From positions 1 through 10,950 of the forward strand of contig JACCYG010000159.1 in assembly GCA_013696595.1 (NCBI GenBank): a DNA stretch of 10,950 nucleotides. Direction: 5' to 3'. This DNA is from Actinomycetota bacterium. Lineage in GTDB: Bacteria > Actinomycetota > Thermoleophilia > Gaiellales > Gaiellaceae. Shown piece by piece: positions 10,396 through 10,950 of the stretch. The translations under genes and the position numbers were made by a program. Under the pieces are notes generated by a model that saw nothing but the letters and a program-made list of their open reading frames with translations, was not told the DNA's origin and ran no database searches. The stretch's first letter is position 1, and every line of letters begins with the position of its first letter.

Positions 10396-10950
10396 GTGCC
10401 GCGCACGGTGTACATGGAGGACACCTGCAAGAGCGCGCTCAACCGTGTGCCCGAAGAGAGCCGCGTGCCGTTTCGCTGGACGATCAACCCGTACCGCGGC
10501 TGCACGCACAGCTGCCACTACTGCTTCGCGCGCGCCTTCCACACGTACCTCGATCTCGACATCGGCGACGACTTCTCCTCGAAGATCGTGATCAAGACGA
10601 ACCTCGTCGAAGTTCTCCGCCGCGAGCTCGCGGCGGAGAAGTGGACGGGCGAGACGATCGCGATGGGAACTGCGACAGATCCGTACCAGCACTGCGAAGG
10701 GCGCTACAAGCTGACCCGGAGTGTCGTCGAGACGCTCGCCGACTTCGAGAACCCGCTCTCGATGCTGACGAAGTCGACGATGATCGTGCGCGATCTCGAC
10801 CTCTTCCAGCGCCTCGCCGAGGTCGCCGACGTGAGCGTCTCGATGAGCGTCGGAACGCTCGACGAGCGCGTCCGGCGTGTCGTCGAGCCCGGGACGCCGC
10901 CGGGGCGCAAGCGCCTCGAGGTGCTTGCCCGCTTCGCCGACGCGGGGATC
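10396..10950 (+). CDS. SPL-like radical SAM protein, N-terminal 185 residues (runs off the window)
   Basis: The N-terminal part of a radical S-adenosylmethionine enzyme of the spore-photoproduct-lyase-like group (COG1533), related to mycobacterial Rv2578c. The 4Fe-4S-binding motif is CTHSCHYC (Cys36, Cys40, Cys43), preceded by the family hallmark CKSALNRVP (residues 11-19) and followed by FARAFH. GTATDPYQHCEGRY and MLTKSTMIVRDLD are also typical of the group. The radical SAM chemistry is secure; a DNA-repair role is inferred from the relation to SplB and from the LexA-like box in the promoter, and the real substrate is unknown. GTG 10396 is the preferred start because it lies 7 nt after the -10; an in-frame ATG at 10387 overlaps the -10 and could not be on that transcript. 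The frame remains open to the window end; relatives are about 300-350 residues. Confidence 0.9.
   Translation, partial: MPRTVYMEDTCKSALNRVPEESRVPFRWTINPYRGCTHSCHYCFARAFHTYLDLDIGDDFSSKIVIKTNLVEVLRRELAAEKWTGETIAMGTATDPYQHCEGRYKLTRSVVETLADFENPLSMLTKSTMIVRDLDLFQRLAEVADVSVSMSVGTLDERVRRVVEPGTPPGRKRLEVLARFADAGI

Noticed and set aside
10344..10505. Upstream extension of the zinc-ribbon protein to 132 residues
   Set aside because: The extension runs antisense through the radical SAM coding region and its promoter; the -10 hexamer 7 nt before ATG 10343 fixes the shorter start.

Overview
This window comes from a high-GC bacterial chromosome with strong G/C bias at third codon positions, many GTG starts and short intergenic gaps. 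An actinobacterium is the most likely source. The SPL-like radical SAM protein resembles the mycobacterial Rv2578c family, the primary-type sigma factor has a short acidic N-terminus, and many genes look leaderless. A deep-branching class such as Thermoleophilia would fit, but that is an impression from protein sequence and was not tested. I see no insertion sequence, CRISPR array or prophage; the content is mostly housekeeping genes with a few small unknowns.

Layout, left to right. (1) 2-952: C-terminal part of arginyl-tRNA synthetase. (2) 1133-3045: an EamA/DMT permease overlapping by 4 nt a class II fructose-1,6-bisphosphatase (glpX). (3) 3091-4359, minus strand: class I fructose-bisphosphate aldolase, convergent with glpX across a hairpin, preceded by a small Flp-type pilin gene. 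(4) 4463-4535: tRNA-Gly(CCC), divergent from the pilin, then a small frameshifted coding remnant. (5) 4913-7444, minus: a large multi-PAS/GAF sensor histidine kinase without a response regulator beside it. (6) 7729-7905, minus: a 58-aa charged helical protein of unknown function. (7) 8067-10060: an RhtA-like exporter and an RpoD-family sigma factor. (8) 10107-10950: a divergent pair, a cysteine-rich zinc-ribbon protein (minus) and the N-terminal half of an SPL-like radical SAM protein (plus), sharing a compact promoter region.

Most informative signals. First, five protein genes have a TANNNT -10 hexamer (TAGCAT, TAGGAT, TACGAT, TAGAAT twice) exactly 6-7 nt before the start codon and no Shine-Dalgarno, the layout expected of leaderless mRNAs; three other genes have good Shine-Dalgarno sequences instead. 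This decides several starts. Second, the radical SAM promoter (TTGCAC-N17-TAGAAT) carries a near-perfect Gram-positive LexA/SOS box (CGAACATACGTTCT) in its spacer, and the divergent zinc-ribbon promoter overlaps the same DNA, so the pair may be a DNA-damage-responsive unit. Third, the two convergent gene junctions (near 3065 and 10083) carry related 31-bp palindromic elements with matching flanks, probably copies of a dispersed terminator-like repeat.

Functionally, glpX and the aldolase catalyse consecutive steps of gluconeogenesis and would together convert triose phosphates to fructose 6-phosphate. The other genes (translation, export, sensing, transcription, repair) show no obvious shared pathway.
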